Assembly (NCBI GenBank): GCA_002256345.1
Contig: NKIY01000008.1
Span: 1-64,000 of the forward strand
DNA from: Bradyrhizobiaceae bacterium PARB1
Lineage (GTDB): Bacteria > Pseudomonadota > Alphaproteobacteria > Rhizobiales > Xanthobacteraceae
DNA: 64,000 nt
Direction: 5' to 3'
Shown here: one piece after another, positions 8,000-17,684 of the stretch
Numbering within the stretch: position 1 is the first letter of the stretch
Layout of the letters: every line of letters starts with the position of its first letter
The notes under the pieces: generated by a model
Databases searched by the model: none
The model's input: the letters and a program-made list of their open reading frames with translations, nothing else
Told to the model about the DNA's origin: nothing
Program-made: the position numbers and the translations under genes

Positions 8000-8484
8000 G
8001 AGCGGTTACCCGGTATCGGGAGCGAATAGGTGCCGTCGGACTCAACCTCCTGGATTGACTTGGCAATGATGGCAGAGACCTCTCGCACCGCATCGAGATG
8101 AATTTGCAGCGCAGCCTGATTGCGGATCAGGCTGGCCCGCAGCTGCGTCAGTTGTGGCGTTACGCGCGGATCTCCCTGGATGTCGGACGTCAGCCGTATC
8201 GCGCGGGTCAGTTCCAGCAAGCCGCGATTCTTGCGCTGGCTGAAGATGTCGAAATCGACCACGGCGCGCGATTCGAGCTTCGACGTTTCCTCATCGATCG
8301 TGGCTTTCAGACGCTCGATGGCGATGAGTGCATTGCTCTGGGTGCCCAGCCATTCGACCTGCACATCGCGTTCCTGAGCCGGAGACTCCATCCCCTCGGC
8401 TATCGCGAGCATCTCTCGGTCCGGAAGGGCCAGGGCCTGCATTTCGAGAGAGGGCGCCGTATCCTGCTGCTTGATCTGTTCCAT
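7996..8484 (-). CDS. FlgN-like flagellar chaperone candidate
   Basis: The 162-residue product is predicted to be almost entirely helical, with no signal peptide or membrane helix. It has features of FlgN-type export chaperones: a small acidic cytoplasmic protein with LIAIERLKATIDEETSKLESR, a mid-section FSQRKNRGLLELTRAI and a C-terminal amphipathic stretch. FlgN escorts the hook-filament proteins FlgK and FlgL, both of which are encoded in this array. The match is by size, helix pattern and context rather than by a strong signature. The start is ATG 8484, 33 bases after the FlgJ-like gene. Confidence 0.6.
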   Translation of the reverse strand: MEQIKQQDTAPSLEMQALALPDREMLAIAEGMESPAQERDVQVEWLGTQSNALIAIERLKATIDEETSKLESRAVVDFDIFSQRKNRGLLELTRAIRLTSDIQGDPRVTPQLTQLRASLIRNQAALQIHLDAVREVSAIIAKSIQEVESDGTYSLPIPGNRS

Positions 8485-8517
8485 GTTTTAACTCTGCTGT
8501 AGTGCCGTGATCGGCGG

Positions 8518-8973
8518 TTATGTTTCGGTGCCCGGTGTTGCGACCGCGCGCGATTTCGCCAGTTGCTGGGCAATGCCGATGCCTTTACCCTTCGCCATCT
8601 CATTGCCGATCTGCTCGGCCATCATCGAACGCCAGATGTTGCCGGCGCTGCCCTTGCCGAACACTTGCTCGGCATTCTTGGGCAGCATTTCCTCGACAAA
8701 CATTTGCAGGACGAATGCCTCGAACTTGCGATAAACGCCGTAACTGCCTTCGCTCTGGCGGATCACGGGCGTGGTCGGAACTGGCGCGCCGGCCGACACC
8801 GGCGTTGCCTGAGGCTGCGCGGCCGTGAATTCACCGTTCAGAACCGAGGTAAATTCGGCCTGCTGCGCGGGTGTCATACGTTCCAGCCGACCCGCCGCAT
8901 TGCGCTGGGCGACGGGATCTGCCGCATTCATGACATCCGTAATAAGATCGTTTGCGACCGGTGCGACCGTCAT
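8518..8973 (-). CDS. FlgJ-like rod-binding protein (rod domain only)
   Basis: The C-terminal half (about 75-140) fits the rod-binding domain of FlgJ: YRKFEAFVLQMFVEEMLPKNAEQVFGKGSAGNIWRSMMAEQIGNEMAKGKGIGIA. There is no muramidase domain, as in other alphaproteobacterial FlgJ/CheL-type proteins. The N-terminal half is low-complexity Ala/Thr/Pro. I chose ATG 8973, which has GGAG nine bases upstream, over a TTG at 8985. The protein should help rod assembly in the periplasm. The wall-cutting activity may come from the separate transglycosylase at 17685-18293. Confidence 0.8.
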   Translation of the reverse strand: MTVAPVANDLITDVMNAADPVAQRNAAGRLERMTPAQQAEFTSVLNGEFTAAQPQATPVSAGAPVPTTPVIRQSEGSYGVYRKFEAFVLQMFVEEMLPKNAEQVFGKGSAGNIWRSMMAEQIGNEMAKGKGIGIAQQLAKSRAVATPGTET

Positions 8974-9000
8974 ATCGTGCTCCAATCAGGCTCGGTTCGA

Positions 9001-9396
9001 TCAGGTCGTTTGAAGCGACCGCCGGACCGCCTTGTCAATTTCGTCGTCGAGCATGCGTTTTTCGTCATCTTTTGCCGCGCGCCCTGTCGCCAGGTGAACG
9101 AGGTGCTCCACATGCTTCAGTTTGCGACCTTCCGCTCGTGCGTTTTCCGCAAGCCGCTCCCTGACTTTGGCCACTGCACCTTGCTCGACGCTTGCGGTGC
9201 GTAGGTTCTGGCCGGCGGTCTGGATCAAGAGATCAGGAAGCTTACTCTCGTCGTTGAATGCTTCGAGAATGCGCCGCTGCTTATCTTCCAACTCGTTTTC
9301 TCGCGCCTGACACTCCATCAGATGCCATTCGGCGATGCGGTGAAGCCTCGCCTGCACGGCGGCGATACGACGGATTTTCCGGTCTCGTTTCTGCAT
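9001..9396 (-). CDS. FliJ-like coiled-coil protein
   Basis: The 131-residue product is very basic at its N-terminus (MQKRDRKIRR) and helical throughout, with a long charged coiled coil (about 10-60, and 75-105). FliJ-type proteins are small basic coiled coils that link the export ATPase FliI to the gate protein FlhA. Here the gene lies six bases after fliR and close to flhA, which fits that role. There is no unambiguous FliJ signature, so the name is a proposal. Confidence 0.5.
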   Translation of the reverse strand: MQKRDRKIRRIAAVQARLHRIAEWHLMECQARENELEDKQRRILEAFNDESKLPDLLIQTAGQNLRTASVEQGAVAKVRERLAENARAEGRKLKHVEHLVHLATGRAAKDDEKRMLDDEIDKAVRRSLQTT

Positions 9397-9402
9397 CGCG
9401 TC

Positions 9403-10149
9403 CTACCCGGCGAGCCACGCCGCGAAGGCGATGCTGAATTGCAGAATCATCTCCCGGCCGGAGAGATAGAGCAGCATCAGACCCCCCATCAGGACAAACG
9501 GAAGCGAGATGAAATAGACGGGGATGCTCGGTGTCAGCTTATTGGCAAGGCCCACAGCGAAATTAACGATCACCGCATAAACGACGAACGGGCTGGCAAC
9601 GCGTAGTGCGAGGGTGAACGCCTGTGACAGATGATCCACAAGTTGCGCGAGCCCGCCTTCTGCGCTGATGCCCGTGGCGGGCAACCAGATCCGATAAGAG
9701 CCGATCAGGCCGCGCAGCAGCTCCCAATGCTGCCCGGTGACGAAGAATACGACGGTGGCGGTCAGGGTAATCAACGGCACAAGTGCCGGAACGTGCTCGT
9801 TGTCGTCCACGACGCTCGGCATCGTCAGGCCGATGCCCGATGCAACAAATGTCGTCATCGTCTCCAGCGCTGCGAAGAACATGCGCGCCGTGAGGCCGAT
9901 GACGAGGCCCACGAAAAGTTCCGAAAAGATCAGTCTTATCAGCTCGGACGCCGCTACTCCTTCGACTGCAGGGCGGACGGATGCCTCGAGCAGCGGCGTC
10001 AACATCAACGTCACACTAACGGCGAGAAACAAACGCACCTGGGTCGGAATGTTTGCGCGTGAATAACCGGGGGCCACCATCATGCAGGTGCCGACACGGC
10101 AAAAAATCAGAAACGCAGCCAGAACCGAGACAGAGGTGCCCGTTATCAA
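9403..10149 (-). CDS. fliR: Flagellar export gate protein FliR
   Basis: The 248-residue protein has about six hydrophobic segments. Characteristic stretches are [43 protein letters not shown], the region [17 protein letters not shown] and [30 protein letters not shown]. FliR forms the export gate core with FliP and FliQ in the inner membrane. It starts with TTG at 10149, overlapping the flhA stop by four bases (TTGA), with CGGAG nine bases upstream. It lies directly after flhA, as in many flagellar operons. Confidence 0.93.
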   Translation of the reverse strand: MITGTSVSVLAAFLIFCRVGTCMMVAPGYSRANIPTQVRLFLAVSVTLMLTPLLEASVRPAVEGVAASELIRLIFSELFVGLVIGLTARMFFAALETMTTFVASGIGLTMPSVVDDNEHVPALVPLITLTATVVFFVTGQHWELLRGLIGSYRIWLPATGISAEGGLAQLVDHLSQAFTLALRVASPFVVYAVIVNFAVGLANKLTPSIPVYFISLPFVLMGGLMLLYLSGREMILQFSIAFAAWLAG

Positions 10150-12233
10150 GATATGGCTCCGAGAGATTTGACTTCGGCGCCACGCGCGATCTCCACATGC
10201 GATAGCACCGGGAGCGTCGGGAACATCCGCTCGGTGATCATGCGCACATAGGGGCGCACATCGGGCGGCGCGACGAGAACAGCCGTATCGCCATTGCCGG
10301 CCGCCTTCCGAACGGCCGCTGAGACATCGTCTGCGAATTGCTCGACAAGTCGCGGATCAGCGTCGAATTCCACGATTTCGCCCTTACCGTCCCGCTTGAG
10401 GCTCTGGTGGAAAGCGAGATCCCAACGGTTACCGAGGCGCAAGACCTTGAGCACGCCATTGTCGGCAAAATCGCCGCAGATCTGCTGGGCGATCCGCATG
10501 CGGACATGCTCGGCGATCTGCTCGGAGCGACGCACATGCGGCGCAATCTCTGCGATCGCCTCCAGAATGAGATGGAGATTGCGGATAGAAACGCGCTCGG
10601 CGAGGAGCAGCTTGAACACCGCCTGAAGTCCGGAATAGGAGATCTGCGACGGCACCATATCCTCCACCAGCCGCTTGTACTCAGGCTCCAGCCGTTCGAT
10701 CAGTGCACGTGTATCCTTGTAGGTGAGAAGTTGCGCCAGGTTGTTCCGGACGACCTCGCTCAGATGCGTCAACAGGATCGAGATGTTATCTGCGATCTTG
10801 AAACCGTCCTGCTTGATCTCATCGACGAAGGCCTGCGGAATCCACATGGCTTTCATTCCGAACGCCGGTTCGATCGTTTCATCGCCCGGCAGATCCGGCC
10901 GGCGGTCGCCGTCGAACAGAACCAGTGACTCGCCGATGCGCAGTTCATGATGCGCAACAATCGTGCCGTAGATCTTGATCCGGTACGACTTCGGCCCAAT
11001 CGACAGGTCGTCGGTGAGCTTGATTTCAGGAACAACAAAACCGTATTGAGTGGCAAAGCGACGCCGGACCTTGGCAACGCGATGTGCGAGCTCGCCATGC
11101 GCGCTGAGCATCTGGATCGCAAGTTGGCTGCCGACGCATAGTTCGATATCGGAGGTTTTGAGCAGTTCCTTGACCGAGTCCTTGGCCTCGATCTGCGCCT
11201 TCTCCTGAACCTGAGCAAGCCGCGCCTGTTCAATCTTGTCGCGCGCAGCTTGCTTACGCGGCAGAGTGAAGCTCATGAAAGCCATGATGGCGCCGAGCAA
11301 AGCGAAGGGCAAGAATGGCAACCCCGGCAGAAGCCCCAGCGCGAACATCATCAAAGCCGCAACAGATTGCGCGCGCGGATAGCCGCCGAGTTGTTTAAGA
11401 ACAGTCTGCTCGGCCGAGCCGCGCGTGCCGCCCTTCGACACCAATAGACCTGCCGACAGCGATACGATCAAAGCCGGGATCTGCGAAACGAGACCGTCAC
11501 CGACCGAAAGCTTGGTGAATACGTCAGCAGCGCGCGCCAGCGGCATACCATGATGCGTGACACCAATGATGATGCCGCCAAAAATGTTGATCGCCGTGAT
11601 GATCAGTCCGGCGATGGCGTCGCCGCGGACGAACTTCGACGCACCGTCCATGGCGCCGAAGAAGGAACTTTCCTCTTCGAGCTCGCGCCTGCGCGCCTGC
11701 GCTTCCTTGTCGTCGATCAGGCCGGCCGACAGATCGGCGTCGATGGCCATCTGCTTACCGGGGATGGCATCGAGTGTAAAACGCGCGCCGACTTCGGCAA
11801 TACGCGTCGCGCCCTTGGTGATCACCACGAAGTTCACGGTCACCAGGATCGCGAAAATGATCAGACCGATGACGAAATCGCCGCCCATCACGAATTTGGC
11901 GAAGCCGGCGACGACGTAACCCGCGGCATGCTCACCTTCGCCGCCATGCGACAGGATCACGCGCGTGGTGGCGACATTCAGCGCGAGGCGCAGGATTGTC
12001 GCGATCAGCAGAACGGTCGGGAACGCCGAAAAATCCAGAGGACGCTGAATCCACAAAGACACCATGAGGATCAGGGCGGACAGCGCGATGGAGAAGGAAA
12101 GTCCGACGTCGATCAGGAAGGTCGGAACTGGTAGGACCAGCATCGTCAGGATTGCGACGATGCCGACGGCGAAGGCCACGTCGGTGCCGATCCGCCGTTC
12201 GCTCGGGAGGGCGGAGATCGTTACATCGGCCAT
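10146..12233 (-). CDS. flhA: Flagellar export gate protein FlhA
   Basis: At 695 residues the protein has the family's usual length. The first 330 or so residues carry eight hydrophobic helices, with the cytoplasmic-loop signature [16 protein letters not shown] and the [26 protein letters not shown] segment. The remainder is the cytoplasmic domain that binds chaperone-substrate complexes. FlhA drives export with the FliPQR gate. AGGAAG lies before the ATG at 12233. It sits 75 bases after fliQ and is coupled to fliR. Confidence 0.96.
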   Translation of the reverse strand: MADVTISALPSERRIGTDVAFAVGIVAILTMLVLPVPTFLIDVGLSFSIALSALILMVSLWIQRPLDFSAFPTVLLIATILRLALNVATTRVILSHGGEGEHAAGYVVAGFAKFVMGGDFVIGLIIFAILVTVNFVVITKGATRIAEVGARFTLDAIPGKQMAIDADLSAGLIDDKEAQARRRELEEESSFFGAMDGASKFVRGDAIAGLIITAINIFGGIIIGVTHHGMPLARAADVFTKLSVGDGLVSQIPALIVSLSAGLLVSKGGTRGSAEQTVLKQLGGYPRAQSVAALMMFALGLLPGLPFLPFALLGAIMAFMSFTLPRKQAARDKIEQARLAQVQEKAQIEAKDSVKELLKTSDIELCVGSQLAIQMLSAHGELAHRVAKVRRRFATQYGFVVPEIKLTDDLSIGPKSYRIKIYGTIVAHHELRIGESLVLFDGDRRPDLPGDETIEPAFGMKAMWIPQAFVDEIKQDGFKIADNISILLTHLSEVVRNNLAQLLTYKDTRALIERLEPEYKRLVEDMVPSQISYSGLQAVFKLLLAERVSIRNLHLILEAIAEIAPHVRRSEQIAEHVRMRIAQQICGDFADNGVLKVLRLGNRWDLAFHQSLKRDGKGEIVEFDADPRLVEQFADDVSAAVRKAAGNGDTAVLVAPPDVRPYVRMITERMFPTLPVLSHVEIARGAEVKSLGAIS

Positions 12234-12308
12234 GACGCTTCCTGCGCAAATATCATCGCCGCATTTTGCAGCGCCGACCTTGCGTGAGGGTGACGGACAG
12301 CTAGACGG

Positions 12309-12575
12309 CTAGAAACCGTGTTCGATCCGGCCGTAAAGCACCTCGGTAAAAGCGTAGATATGCGCACCCATAAAGGTGCCGGTAACAGCAACGACGATCA
12401 GCATCACCACGATCTTGGGGATGAAGGTGAGCGTCATTTCCTGCACCTGGGTCAGCGCCTGCAGCAAGGCAATGATGATGCCGACCAGCATCGCGGCCCC
12501 CACCGCCGGCCCGGCGGCGACGATGATGGTCCAGATCGCCTGCTGGGCGATATCGAGGGCGTCGCGCTCGTTCAT
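12309..12575 (-). CDS. fliQ: Flagellar export gate protein FliQ
   Basis: The 88-residue protein has two membrane helices (about 15-40 and 50-75) and the FliQ core pattern GIIIALLQALTQVQEMTLTFIPKI. It begins MNERDALDIAQQAIW, typical of the family. FliQ is a small subunit of the export gate next to FliP and FliR. The gene follows flgD with a two-base gap, and flhA is 75 bases further on. Confidence 0.95.
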   Translation of the reverse strand: MNERDALDIAQQAIWTIIVAAGPAVGAAMLVGIIIALLQALTQVQEMTLTFIPKIVVMLIVVAVTGTFMGAHIYAFTEVLYGRIEHGF

Positions 12576-12577
12576 GA

Positions 12578-12991
12578 TCAGCTGATGGTAATGCCAGGGC
12601 CGAGCGCCACTTTCACACCGTTCTCCAGAGTGGCGACCGCCCCGCCCGAAATGATGGTGACTTCCTTGATTTTTCCAGTGGTGCTTTGACCGCTCTCGTC
12701 GGTGAATGATGCCGTGCGGCCGATCAGCCCCTCAGCCTGTTGAATGGCGCTTGAGGACAGCAGACTGTCGAGCTTGGCATTGGTCTGCACCGCCTGCTCC
12801 ACCGTCGAGAGTTGCGCGAGCTGGCTCATATATTCTGTCGAATCGGTCGGATTGGTCGGATCCTGGTTCCGCATCTGCGCGATCAGAAGCTGCAGAAATC
12901 CGTTATAATCGATCATCCCTGCCGACTTGCTCGATGACGTCGCAGCCGTGTCATTGGCCGAGCGGTTCGCGTTGACGCCGTTGACTTCCAT
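12578..12991 (-). CDS. flgD: Hook capping/modification protein FlgD
   Basis: The 137-residue product is the short alphaproteobacterial form of FlgD. It has the N-terminal export region and the core DYNGFLQLLIAQMRNQDPTNPTDSTEYMSQLAQLSTVEQ, followed by a small beta domain. FlgD caps the growing hook and is needed for FlgE polymerisation. I chose the ATG at 12991, with GGAG seven bases upstream. The longer frame from 13042 would overlap flbT heavily and adds residues unlike the family. Confidence 0.93.
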   Translation of the reverse strand: MEVNGVNANRSANDTAATSSSKSAGMIDYNGFLQLLIAQMRNQDPTNPTDSTEYMSQLAQLSTVEQAVQTNAKLDSLLSSSAIQQAEGLIGRTASFTDESGQSTTGKIKEVTIISGGAVATLENGVKVALGPGITIS

Positions 12992-13007
12992 GTCCGTTTC
13001 TCCGGTT

Positions 13008-13430
13008 TCAGGCGACTGCCACAGGCAGTAACATCTCGGCACTGGTCAAGATCGATTGCTCGACCTCGAATAGCGATCTGATCTTGCGCAGGGCTTCATA
13101 GTAACGCCCCCCTTCAACGAGTGTTTCGACGGTATCGAGACCGCTGAGCAGTTCAGTATTGTCGGCCGCCGCATAGAGCGCGCAGCGTTGGTGACCGAAC
13201 ACCGATTTTGCTTGCTCGACGTCGCTTGGGCTCATCAACATCAGCTGCACAACAAAATAGAGCTGACGCATCGGCGTCGTGGCGTCCTCGACCTGCATGA
13301 CCTGACTCTCCAGCAGGAAAGTCACATCGTTGATCAGCTCTAACGTCACTTTGCGGTCGACACGCAAGACCGCGCCATTGATGTAGATCTTCTCGCCGCT
13401 ACGAAGCGAGATGCACATAGGCTTCTTCAT
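13008..13430 (-). CDS. flbT: Flagellin mRNA regulator FlbT
   Basis: The 140-residue protein fits FlbT throughout, starting KKPMCISLRSGEKIYINGAVLRVDRKVTLELINDVTFLLE. FlbT binds flagellin mRNA in Caulobacter and represses or promotes its translation according to species, in step with hook assembly. It works with FlaF, whose gene is just upstream and overlaps by four bases (ATGA at 13427-13430). This pairing is typical of alphaproteobacterial flagellar loci. Confidence 0.93.
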   Translation of the reverse strand: MKKPMCISLRSGEKIYINGAVLRVDRKVTLELINDVTFLLESQVMQVEDATTPMRQLYFVVQLMLMSPSDVEQAKSVFGHQRCALYAAADNTELLSGLDTVETLVEGGRYYEALRKIRSLFEVEQSILTSAEMLLPVAVA

Positions 13431-13786
13431 CCAAGCGAATCCCGGATCGCGACGTTGACAGCGACAAGATCCTCGACATCGCTGAGTTGGGCTTCGCGAT
13501 TTCGTTCGGCTTCTTTAACAATCCAGAGACCGATCGAGATCAACTGCGCTCGCAGCTCTTCCGGCAGGCCATTGCGGGAGTTCGAGAGGTCTTGAATAAA
13601 GAACGCCCACAAGTCGCGAATATACAAAAATGCATCGGTCCGCTCCGGCAAGGTGAGCTCGCCCGCCTGCATCTTCTGCAGCAACCCAATGCCGTGATTG
13701 ATCGCCCGCCGTTCGCGCGAACGCGCTTCGCGGCCGCCGTCCTCGATCTCGGTATCGTAGCTTGCCAATGTCATGTCGAGGGACAA
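13427..13786 (-). CDS. flaF: Flagellin biosynthesis regulator FlaF
   Basis: The 119-residue product matches FlaF, with REARSRERRAINHGIGLL, LYIRDLWAFFIQDLSN and a C-terminal VEDLVAVNVAIRDSLG. FlaF acts with FlbT on flagellin synthesis or secretion. The frame opens with TTG at 13786 after a weak AAGAAACGGG; an in-frame ATG at 13774 is equally possible and only removes four residues. It lies between flgL and flbT. Confidence 0.9.
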   Translation of the reverse strand: MSLDMTLASYDTEIEDGGREARSRERRAINHGIGLLQKMQAGELTLPERTDAFLYIRDLWAFFIQDLSNSRNGLPEELRAQLISIGLWIVKEAERNREAQLSDVEDLVAVNVAIRDSLG

Positions 13787-13814
13787 CCCGTTTCTTTATG
13801 GAGAATGATGTCGA

Positions 13815-14858
13815 TCAGAGATAGTTGAGAATGCTGAGCTTCTGGATCTGTGCCGACAGTGCGTGGGACATTTCGAGCTGATTTCTCAAGCTCGTGACCC
13901 GAACCGACGCCTCTTCAGGATCAACGCTCTCCATGGCATTGACCTGCTTGGTGACGATATCGCTCTGCACCTTGAGGCGGCTGGTTGCATTGGTCGTTTG
14001 CTCCTGCGCGGTGCCAAGCCGCGCGCCGACGCTCGCGAGATCGGCGACCGCGCCGGCAACCAGCAACAGCGCCTTGTCGGTGACCACCTGGAATGTGGAC
14101 TGGTTCATTTTATCGACGCCCAATCCAGAGAGCATCGTATAAGCCATCGCCAGCTTGCGGAACGCGACGTCATTGGCACTCGCAGAGGAGTCGATGGTCT
14201 GGGTCGTCGAGATGCGGCTGCGCATGACCTGATCAGAGGCGGAAGACCAGTTCGTCCCCCAGGCTGGATCGGCGAATTCAGCCGCAAAAGCGTTATCGAG
14301 GAACGTTTCCATGTCAGCCGGCAGGATATTCTCGGCACCGGCCGAGCCGGGCGCAAACCCGAACGCCGCAGTGAAGGCTGCATCGATCGCCGTCTTGCTC
14401 GCCGAACCATTTTCATAGGGCGTCATCGGCTGTTGCGACGTATTGATACCGCCGAACAGGAACTGCCCATCCATCGAGACATTCAGAGTTGCCAGCAGTG
14501 ATTCGAGATTCGACGCAGCAGGCTGAGCTATGATGCCGCCACCGTTTGCCGAATTCCTTGCCGCAAGCAGATCCTTCTGAAACGACTGCGCCGCTTCGAT
14601 GGTCTGCGACAGACGTTCCTGCGCCACCTCAAGCCGTGCGCCGACGAGCGAATTGGTATCGACGAGCTTGTCGATCTCCAGCAGTTCCGCACGGAGCGTT
14701 ACATTGCGTCCGGTCAGTGCGCCGAGCTCCTTGCCGACGTCATCGAGACGCCCGGTTGTCGCCTCCTTGACACCCTTGGCAATTGCCACCTGGCTCTTCG
14801 AGGCCGAGATGCGCAAGGTGGTCGCGATCGAGTTCGACGAGATGAATGTCGCAGCCAT
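13815..14858 (-). CDS. flgL: Hook-filament junction protein FlgL
   Basis: The 347-residue protein has flagellin-like helical ends: an N-terminal region with LRISASKSQVAIAKGVKEATTGR and a C-terminal region with RVTSLRNQLEMSHALSAQIQKLSILNYL. The middle is a variable domain. FlgL is the second junction protein between hook and filament, following FlgK. The gene is five bases after flgK. Its C-terminal half (VDPEEASVRV) carries the EEASVRVTSL pattern common to rhizobial FlgL. Confidence 0.9.
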   Translation of the reverse strand: MAATFISSNSIATTLRISASKSQVAIAKGVKEATTGRLDDVGKELGALTGRNVTLRAELLEIDKLVDTNSLVGARLEVAQERLSQTIEAAQSFQKDLLAARNSANGGGIIAQPAASNLESLLATLNVSMDGQFLFGGINTSQQPMTPYENGSASKTAIDAAFTAAFGFAPGSAGAENILPADMETFLDNAFAAEFADPAWGTNWSSASDQVMRSRISTTQTIDSSASANDVAFRKLAMAYTMLSGLGVDKMNQSTFQVVTDKALLLVAGAVADLASVGARLGTAQEQTTNATSRLKVQSDIVTKQVNAMESVDPEEASVRVTSLRNQLEMSHALSAQIQKLSILNYL

Positions 14859-14863
14859 TTCAG

Positions 14864-16333
14864 TTACCTCACCGCCTGAAGAAGATTCTGCAGCATCTGG
14901 TCGATCGTCGCGATCAGCTTCGACGATGCAGAATATGTGCGCTCGACCTGGAGCATGAAGGACATTTCGTCGTCCATATTAACGCCGTTGACGTTGGCCA
15001 ATGCATCGGCGCTACGCTCCAACAGCGTCTGATTGTAGGTCGCCTCAGCGCCGACAGTCTTGCGCTGGGCTTCAAGCCAGCTCACGGAAGAACCTGCGAA
15101 ATCGATCAAGGTGCCGCTTGGCTTGCCGAGGGCGTTCGGATCGAACGGCCGGACCGCGCCCATTTCGTCCACCAGGCCTTGAATGCGTGCGAAGAACCCA
15201 GCCTCACCACCTGCGTTGTAAACATAGTTGGCGCCGTTGATGCCACCATCGCGGATCAGGCTTGGATTGCCTCCGAGCGCCTGATCGACGAGATCGGTGA
15301 CCTTGATGGAGCCGGCAAGGCCCGTATTGATGACGCCTGAGGCCGGCATTGCCGGGCCGCCGCCATAGGTGAACAGCCCCGTGAGATCCGGGCCGCCACC
15401 GCCGCTCTGATCTTTCTCCGCAAAAATTTCGATGACGCCGCGCGCGATTTCGTCGAGCTGGTTCTGATAGGTCACCATCTTGTCGTCGCGTAGCGTGGCA
15501 AGACCAGCGAGTTTTCCGGAGCCGATCGGCATGACCGAACTGGCGCCAGTGACCGGAACCCCGTCGATGACGACAGCATTGCCCGTCAAACCTGCCGTGT
15601 AGGAATTGGTCGGCTCGAAAGTGACTGTGCGCGCCGAACGCTCGAACAACGTCACACCGGAATCGGTATAGACGACCATGTCGTTGTTGGCACGCGTCGT
15701 GAAGGTGATGCCGACTTCCTGCGATAGCTTCGAGAGGATGCTATCTCGCATGTCGAGATGATCGGTGACGTCGGCGCCAGCCGTCGTCCCCTTCACGATC
15801 GCCGTATTCACCTGTTCGAATTGCGCAAGCAGCTCGTTGATGGTCCTGACCGACGTTGCCATCTCGGCGTCGGCTTCGGCGCGAGCTTTCTGCACAGTGG
15901 TTGTCGAATCGTTCAGAGAAACCGCGACATCCTTGGCCGCCTTCACCGCGGATTGAGCGAAAGTCACATTGTCCGGAGCCGACGTATATTGCTGTAAGGC
16001 GCTCTTCAGCTTGGCGAGTTGCGCTGCGGCCGACTGGTCGAGTTCGGGATCGTCAATCGTGACGGCGGCGACCTTCTGCAGTCCGTTGTACAACGCGTCC
16101 TGGTGAGCCGTGTTTGCGACCGCCTTGACCACATTGTTGAACAATCCAGCGCTCGCTGCGCGCTGGATGCCGTTGACATACACGCCGCTGCCGGGCTGCG
16201 AGACGATCAACGCGTTCTTGCGCGAGTAGCCGTCCTGCTGCGTTCCCGCGATGTTGCGCGAGATGACGGAGGATTGGACCCCCGCCGCCATAAGCGACGA
16301 GCGGGCAGAGTTGAGCGCGATCGTAAGTGACAT
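14864..16333 (-). CDS. flgK: Hook-associated protein FlgK
   Basis: The 489-residue protein begins with the rod/hook domain (LNSARSSLMAAGVQSSVISRNIAG, then GYSRKNALI). It contains a central region with YTDSGVTLFE and an NAVVIDGVPV-type domain. It ends with a conserved helical tail NVDEEMSFML-like stretch (NGVNMDDEMSFMLQVERTYSASSKLI). FlgK is the first hook-filament junction protein. It lies between flgE and flgL in the expected order. Confidence 0.93.
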   Translation of the reverse strand: MSLTIALNSARSSLMAAGVQSSVISRNIAGTQQDGYSRKNALIVSQPGSGVYVNGIQRAASAGLFNNVVKAVANTAHQDALYNGLQKVAAVTIDDPELDQSAAAQLAKLKSALQQYTSAPDNVTFAQSAVKAAKDVAVSLNDSTTTVQKARAEADAEMATSVRTINELLAQFEQVNTAIVKGTTAGADVTDHLDMRDSILSKLSQEVGITFTTRANNDMVVYTDSGVTLFERSARTVTFEPTNSYTAGLTGNAVVIDGVPVTGASSVMPIGSGKLAGLATLRDDKMVTYQNQLDEIARGVIEIFAEKDQSGGGGPDLTGLFTYGGGPAMPASGVINTGLAGSIKVTDLVDQALGGNPSLIRDGGINGANYVYNAGGEAGFFARIQGLVDEMGAVRPFDPNALGKPSGTLIDFAGSSVSWLEAQRKTVGAEATYNQTLLERSADALANVNGVNMDDEMSFMLQVERTYSASSKLIATIDQMLQNLLQAVR

Positions 16334-16366
16334 CGTGAGCCTCCGTCAGGAATCGACGTGTGACGG

Positions 16367-17611
16367 TTAGCGCTTCAGGTTGACAAGAACGTCGAGCAGA
16401 TCGGCGCCGGTCTGAAACACCTTGGAATTAGCCGTGTAGCCACGCTGCGATTCGATCATCGCCGTCAGTTCGTTGGCGAGATCGACATTCGACGCTTCGA
16501 GCGCTTCTGGCTTGATCGTGCCAAGACCGCTATTGCCCGCAAAATCGACCTGGATATTTCCTGAGTTGATGCTGACCGAATAGACGTTGCCAGCTTCCGG
16601 CGAGAGATTGTCCGGGCTCGGCACGGTGGCCAGCGGGATCTTGTAGGTTGCCAGTCGGGTACCGTCGTCGAAGATCGAGTACATCGTGCCGTCGGAAGCG
16701 ACCTCCACGCGATCGAGACCGCTCGGCGCATTGCCGTTGGTGGTCGCCTTGAACTGGAATTCGTCGGCGACCTGAGTGAGGTTCGACATGTCGAACGTCA
16801 CCGCTGAACCGCCGGGGATGGTGAAAGCCATCGAGTTCGGGCTGGCGGCATCGAGGCGTCCCTTGCCCGTCGCACTGACGTCGAAGGTGAAGGTTTGCGT
16901 CGAGAGCGGCGCACTTGCATAGGGGAAGCCGCCACCCGCTGCAGCGTCGGCGCTGTTGTAGATCTCGACATCCCACGTGTTGTTTGCCGTCTTGAACATG
17001 TACATGTCCAGCTTCACGGCGTTGCCGATATTGTCGTAGGTGACGAGCGAGGTCTTTGACGTGAAGTTTGGCGCACCGGCGGTGATAGCCGCATTGGCAT
17101 CCAGATTGGCGCCATCGAGCTTCGCCTGGGTGGTCGGATTGCCGACAAGCGTCTGCTGGGCGATATTGACGATCTGCAGATTGCCGAGCCCGTTGGCAAC
17201 GACATCCGGAACGGCGCCGTTCTGAAGGTTATAGCCCATCAAATAATAGCCGGCGGTGTTATAGAGATTGCCCTGCCCGTCCGGCACGAAAGAGCCGGCG
17301 CGGGTCAGATAGGGCGTGCCGGCCGCATTGCTGACGATGAAGAAACCGTTGCCCTGGATCGCAAGATCCGTGGCCGACGTGGTGTAATTCATCGTTCCTG
17401 GATCGGAGATTGCGTAACGCACCTGCGTTTCGACACTTCCGGAGTTGTAGTTGCCGCTACCGCTGCGCAGGATGAGCGACGAAAATTCCGTCGATGCGCG
17501 CTTGTAGCCGGTGGTGTTCACATTCGCGATGTTGTCGGCGACCGTTGCGAGCTTGTTCGACTGCGCATTCATGCCGGAGCCGCCCGTGCGCATCACACCA
17601 TACAGACTCAT
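16367..17611 (-). CDS. flgE: Flagellar hook protein FlgE
   Basis: The 414-residue protein has the usual N-terminal motif (SLYGVMRTGGSGMNAQSNKLA, VADNIANVNTTGYKRA) and the FlgE C-terminus (SNVDLANELTAMIESQRGYTANSKVF...LLDVLVNLKR). A rhizobial-size D1/D2 region lies between. FlgE polymerises into the hook under control of FlgD and FliK. A 73-base gap separates it from the transglycosylase gene upstream, so it may have its own promoter. Confidence 0.95.
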   Translation of the reverse strand: MSLYGVMRTGGSGMNAQSNKLATVADNIANVNTTGYKRASTEFSSLILRSGSGNYNSGSVETQVRYAISDPGTMNYTTSATDLAIQGNGFFIVSNAAGTPYLTRAGSFVPDGQGNLYNTAGYYLMGYNLQNGAVPDVVANGLGNLQIVNIAQQTLVGNPTTQAKLDGANLDANAAITAGAPNFTSKTSLVTYDNIGNAVKLDMYMFKTANNTWDVEIYNSADAAAGGGFPYASAPLSTQTFTFDVSATGKGRLDAASPNSMAFTIPGGSAVTFDMSNLTQVADEFQFKATTNGNAPSGLDRVEVASDGTMYSIFDDGTRLATYKIPLATVPSPDNLSPEAGNVYSVSINSGNIQVDFAGNSGLGTIKPEALEASNVDLANELTAMIESQRGYTANSKVFQTGADLLDVLVNLKR

Positions 17612-17684
17612 CGATCATCCTCCGTTTGACGTATGGGTATTAGAGTGGAGATTGCTTGTGCGGGGCTGTCGGTTATCCACAGGC

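Noticed and set aside
17673-17681. Exact TTATCCACA inside the flagellar locus
   Set aside because: A lone copy between slt and flgE, far from dnaA; most likely chance.
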